From HGM12669 sp048527645 (lineage in GTDB: Bacteria > Bacillota > Clostridia > Oscillospirales > CAG-272): a stretch of DNA of 9,124 nucleotides. The position numbers and the translations under genes are program-made. Shown one piece after another: positions 6,800 to 9,124 of this stretch; position 1 is the stretch's first letter; every line of letters starts with the position of its first letter. The notes beneath the pieces were generated by a model. It was not told the origin of the DNA, ran no database searches, and worked only from the letters and a program-made list of their open reading frames with translations. Location: NCBI GenBank assembly GCA_048527645.1, contig DBGFNI010000167.1:1-9124 (forward strand), read 5' to 3'.

Positions 6800-7553
6800 A
6801 CGAAACGGAAACGATAAAAAGAATGTTTTTCAGCAAGCGGTGCTGTTGCTGTATCCGCGGCGCTGTGCGGTATGCGGCGCGCTGTTGACGCACGGTGAAT
6901 CGGAGCTTTGCGCAGATTGCACGCGTCAGTGCCGTCTGGATGAAATGCGGTGCTGTCCGCGGTGCCTGATGGAGCAGGCGCAATGCCGGTGCGCCCCGAT
7001 GGATATGCCGCGGCGCGGACCGGAGTGCTATGCGCATCTGCTGCCGTACCCAAGCAAAACCGCAAACGGCATCATCAGTAAGCTGAAAAAGAAGCATGCC
7101 AATGCGCAGATTGATTTCTGCGCGGAAAGGCTGTCGCGCTTGCTGCGCAAAATAGCGGAGGAAAAACATTTTTCCGCGCAAAACACGGTGGTGTCATACA
7201 TTCCGCGCTCGCCGGGAAATGTCAATGCGTACGGATATGACCATGCTTCCATTGTATCCGCACGCATCGCGCGATCCTGCGCGCTGCCGTTTTCGCGGCT
7301 GCTGTATCAGTCCGGCGGCGGGGCGGAGCAAAAAAATCTGCGTTCGGCACAGAGGCGAGAAAACGCGCTTGCACATTTTCATCTCCGGCGCGGCGCGCAA
7401 GACGCCGTGAAGGGGAAAAACGTGGTGCTGGTTGACGATGTGATTACCAGCGGCGCGTCCATGTATGCCTGCTGCTGCCATCTGCGTGCGGCGGGTGCGT
7501 TGCAAATCGTTGCATTAACGCTCGCTAAAACAGAATATCATTATACTGAGTAA
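6792..7553 (+). CDS. comF: ComF family protein (phosphoribosyltransferase-like, competence-associated)
   Basis: This 253-residue protein has the ComF/ComFC plan. The N-terminal cysteine cluster, CAVC (25-28), CADC (40-43), CPRC (55-58) and CRC (65-67), should bind zinc. The C-terminal type I phosphoribosyltransferase-like domain ends in the PRPP-loop motif VVLVDDVITSGAS (211-223). The middle YIPRSPGNVNAYGYDHA (136-152) occupies the place of the usual P-x-x-x-x-R-x-x-RGFNQ segment, but the Arg-Gly-Phe-Asn-Gln core reads AYGYD, so that motif has diverged. KNLRSAQRRENALAHF (181-196) matches the family's L-x-x-x-x-R-x-x-N block. ComFC proteins take part in uptake of transforming DNA; a distinct enzymatic reaction is not established. 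ATG 6792 overlaps the recD2 stop by 8 nt and lacks its own strong ribosome binding site, suggesting translational coupling. An in-frame ATG at 6702 would lie deep inside recD2 and adds unrelated sequence. No comFA helicase gene is adjacent; recD2 occupies that position. Confidence 0.93.
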   Translation: MTERNGNDKKNVFQQAVLLLYPRRCAVCGALLTHGESELCADCTRQCRLDEMRCCPRCLMEQAQCRCAPMDMPRRGPECYAHLLPYPSKTANGIISKLKKKHANAQIDFCAERLSRLLRKIAEEKHFSAQNTVVSYIPRSPGNVNAYGYDHASIVSARIARSCALPFSRLLYQSGGGAEQKNLRSAQRRENALAHFHLRRGAQDAVKGKNVVLVDDVITSGASMYACCCHLRAAGALQIVALTLAKTEYHYTE

Positions 7554-7559
7554 ATAAAA

Positions 7560-7564
7560 GAGGT
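7560..7564 (+). promoter_or_regulatory. Ribosome binding site for the mreB-like GTG start
   Basis: GAGGT ends 8 nt before GTG 7573 and lies in the 19-nt gap after comF. It supports the GTG start, which places DLGIDLG four residues from the N-terminus. Confidence 0.65.
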
Positions 7565-7572
7565 TAAAAAAG

Positions 7573-8544
7573 GTGTCAAAGGATCTCGGAATTGATTTGG
7601 GAACAACAAAAATTGCCGTTTGTGTCCGCGGCAAGGGAATTGTGCTGCAAGCGCCGAGCGTGATTGCAACGGAAAGCGCAAGCGGCATGGCGGTCAAGTT
7701 CGGTGAAGAGGCAAGAGAGATGATGGGTCGCACGCCGCGGGCGTATCAGACAGTTCGACCGGTGCGGGACGGCGTTGTCAGCAGCTATCAGCAGACGGTA
7801 CGCATGCTGCAGTATTACCTGCGCAAGGTTTGCGGGAGTGCTGTGATCAAGCCGCGTGTTGTCGTCGGGACTCCGTGCGGGGCAAGTGAGGTGGAACAAC
7901 GTGCGCTGCACGATGCGCTGATTTCAGCGGGTGCAAAGCGGGTATACCTCGCTGAGGAGCCGCTGCTGGCCGCGCTCGGCGCGGGACTGGATATTTCCGG
8001 TGCGCAGGGAAGAATGGTTGTGGACATTGGGGGCGGCACCACAGATATCGCCGTAATATCCATGAACAAAATTGTGTCAGGCAAATGTCTGCGAACCGGC
8101 GGTGACGAAATGAACGATGCGCTGATTCGCTATCTGCGCCGCACCTACAACCTCAGTGTCGGAGAGCGCAGCGCACAGGATGCAAAGAACGCGATCGGTT
8201 CTGTTTTGTCCGATGATCCGGCGGAATGCACCGTAAAAGGGATATGCACGCTGGAGGGACTGCCAAAGTCCGTCAAACTGACACAGGCAGATTTGAAGGA
8301 GGCGTTGCAGGAGCCCTGCGTTCAGATTGTTTCTGCGGTGAATCAGGTCTTGGAGAGCACCCCGCCGGAACTGCTCAGCGACATACAGGAAAACGGGATT
8401 TTGCTGTCAGGCGGCGGCGCCAACCTGAAAGGGCTGAACACGCTGATCGCGCGTGCAACAGGTTACGAAATTTCCGTTGCACCCGAGCCGCAGCTTTGCG
8501 TGGCAAAGGGAACGGAGCGCTATTGGTCGCTGCTCGCGCAGTAA
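7573..8544 (+). CDS. mreB: MreB/Mbl-family actin-like cytoskeletal protein (divergent, short)
   Basis: The 323-residue protein is an actin-fold ATPase of the MreB group, which forms filaments under the membrane and guides cell-wall synthesis. MreB-specific landmarks are GIDLGTT (6-12, phosphate-1), GKGIVLQAPSVIA (20-32), YLAEEPLLAALGAGL (125-139) with the conserved acidic pair, VVDIGGGTTDIAVIS (149-163, phosphate-2), TGGDEMNDALIRYLRRTYN (175-193) and LLSGGGANLKGLN (277-289, adenosine motif). Differences from B. subtilis or Thermotoga MreB as I recall them: Asp158 where MreB has Glu after GGGTT, AKNAIGS (204-210) where IK-x-EIGS is usual, no hydrophobic N-terminal MFGIG-type residues, and a C-terminus about ten residues shorter. 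It is not beside mreC/mreD but follows comF by 19 nt, so it is probably a paralogue (Mbl/MreBH-like) rather than the main elongasome MreB. Hsp70, FtsA and ParM are less likely given the GKGIVL block. Confidence 0.92.
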   Translation: MSKDLGIDLGTTKIAVCVRGKGIVLQAPSVIATESASGMAVKFGEEAREMMGRTPRAYQTVRPVRDGVVSSYQQTVRMLQYYLRKVCGSAVIKPRVVVGTPCGASEVEQRALHDALISAGAKRVYLAEEPLLAALGAGLDISGAQGRMVVDIGGGTTDIAVISMNKIVSGKCLRTGGDEMNDALIRYLRRTYNLSVGERSAQDAKNAIGSVLSDDPAECTVKGICTLEGLPKSVKLTQADLKEALQEPCVQIVSAVNQVLESTPPELLSDIQENGILLSGGGANLKGLNTLIARATGYEISVAPEPQLCVAKGTERYWSLLAQ

Positions 8545-8581
8545 AGGCGTGCGCGGTTGCGTATGTGTCTTCGATATATGC

Positions 8582-8628
8582 AGAGAAAAAGGATTCCGCG
8601 GTATTGATCCGCGGAATCCTTTTTCTCT
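8582..8628. terminator. Bidirectional terminator: perfect 20-bp inverted repeat
   Basis: Positions 8582-8601 and 8609-8628 are exact reverse complements around a 7-nt loop (TATTGAT). The GC-rich inner arm GGATTCCGCGG is flanked by AAAAA on the left and TTTTT on the right, so the RNA from either strand ends in a stem followed by U-rich sequence. It lies 37 nt after the mreB-like stop and abuts the stop codon of the convergent kinase gene (TAA at 8630-8628), as expected for a terminator shared by two converging genes. Confidence 0.93.
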
Positions 8629-9124
8629 TATTTTGTTTCTTCTGTTTCCGATGTTGGCTGCGAAATGATCGGTAATTCAAACCAGAAGTCAGAACCGTGA
8701 TGATTGGGAGAATCGTCGCTGATGACGCCGTAGCGCGCCCGGTGAAGCTCCAGAATGTTTTTGACAATGGAAAGACCCAATCCCGTGCCGATGACGGCAC
8801 GTTTGTGATTCTTGTTTTCTTTGTAGTAGCGATCCCAGATCAGCGTCAGGTTTTCCTTTGCAATGCCGGCGCCCGTGTCGATGACTTCGATGCGCACCGT
8901 CGCGTTGTCCTCACCGCAGCGGGTCTGACGGATCGTGATGGTTTTGTCCTCGCCGCAGTAGTTGACCGCGTTATTGATCAGATTATACAAAACCTGCTGC
9001 AGCTGACCGCTGTCGGCGCTGACCCATACGGATTCGTTTGCCTCAAAACGGAAGATATATTGCTTGACCTCTGTCATTTTCTGATATCGCTGCACAATAT
9101 CGCCGATCAGATCGGTCAGGCACA
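8628..9124 (-). CDS. Sensor histidine kinase, C-terminal part (cut by the window edge)
   Basis: The reading frame is open from the right edge and codes for the last 164 residues of a two-component sensor kinase. The HATPase_c domain is complete: N-box QVLYNLINNAVNY, G1 box VIDTGAGI, F-box-like IWDRYYKENKNHKR and G2 box GTGLGLSIVKNILELH, ending in GSDFWFELPI and a short polar Glu/Thr-rich tail. These elements bind ATP for autophosphorylation of a His that would lie upstream, outside the window, as would the sensor and membrane parts. The start near 9095 is internal, because nine further codons in the same frame (CLTDLIGDI) precede it and match kinase helix sequence. The partner response regulator is expected beyond the right edge but is not seen. 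The gene converges on the mreB-like gene and shares its terminator. Confidence 0.94.
   Translation of the reverse strand, partial: CLTDLIGDIVQRYQKMTEVKQYIFRFEANESVWVSADSGQLQQVLYNLINNAVNYCGEDKTITIRQTRCGEDNATVRIEVIDTGAGIAKENLTLIWDRYYKENKNHKRAVIGTGLGLSIVKNILELHRARYGVISDDSPNHHGSDFWFELPIISQPTSETEETK

Overview
The window looks like ordinary chromosome of a low-GC-phylum (Firmicutes/Clostridia-type, possibly Oscillospiraceae-like) bacterium of moderate GC content. This is inferred from the SAM-I (S-box) riboswitch ahead of metK, AGGAGG-type ribosome binding sites, several GTG starts, the RecD2 form of RecD, a ComF/MreB pair and a COG2426-type small membrane protein. All genes are on the plus strand except a histidine kinase entering from the right edge on the minus strand.

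Region 1 (1-2964) is an operon-like run. It holds the last codons of an unidentified gene, an ABC ATPase with an eroded active site, its ABC-2 type permease (4-nt ATGA overlap) and a small multidrug-export family membrane protein 17 nt later. The ATPase keeps Walker A but has replaced the Q-loop Gln, the signature Ser and Gly, the catalytic Glu and the H-loop His. It may therefore be a non-hydrolysing partner in an asymmetric transporter.

Region 2 (2965-4490) is a self-contained metK unit: a near-consensus extended -10 promoter, a full SAM-I riboswitch with a transcription terminator as expression platform, S-adenosylmethionine synthetase, and a stem-loop terminator. The product of the enzyme is the ligand that shuts the gene off.

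Region 3 (4491-8628) is a second operon-like run: recD2 (DNA helicase), comF (8-nt overlap) and a shortened MreB-family actin homologue (19-nt gap). It ends in a perfect 20-bp inverted repeat that probably serves as a bidirectional terminator shared with the converging kinase gene. RecD2 and ComF suggest a DNA-processing/competence theme; the link to the MreB paralogue is positional only.

Region 4 (8628-9124) is the C-terminal ATPase half of a sensor histidine kinase, truncated by the window edge.

No tRNA, rRNA, CRISPR, insertion sequence or prophage signal was seen. I found no clear novel system; the degenerate ABC ATPase is the strongest oddity.
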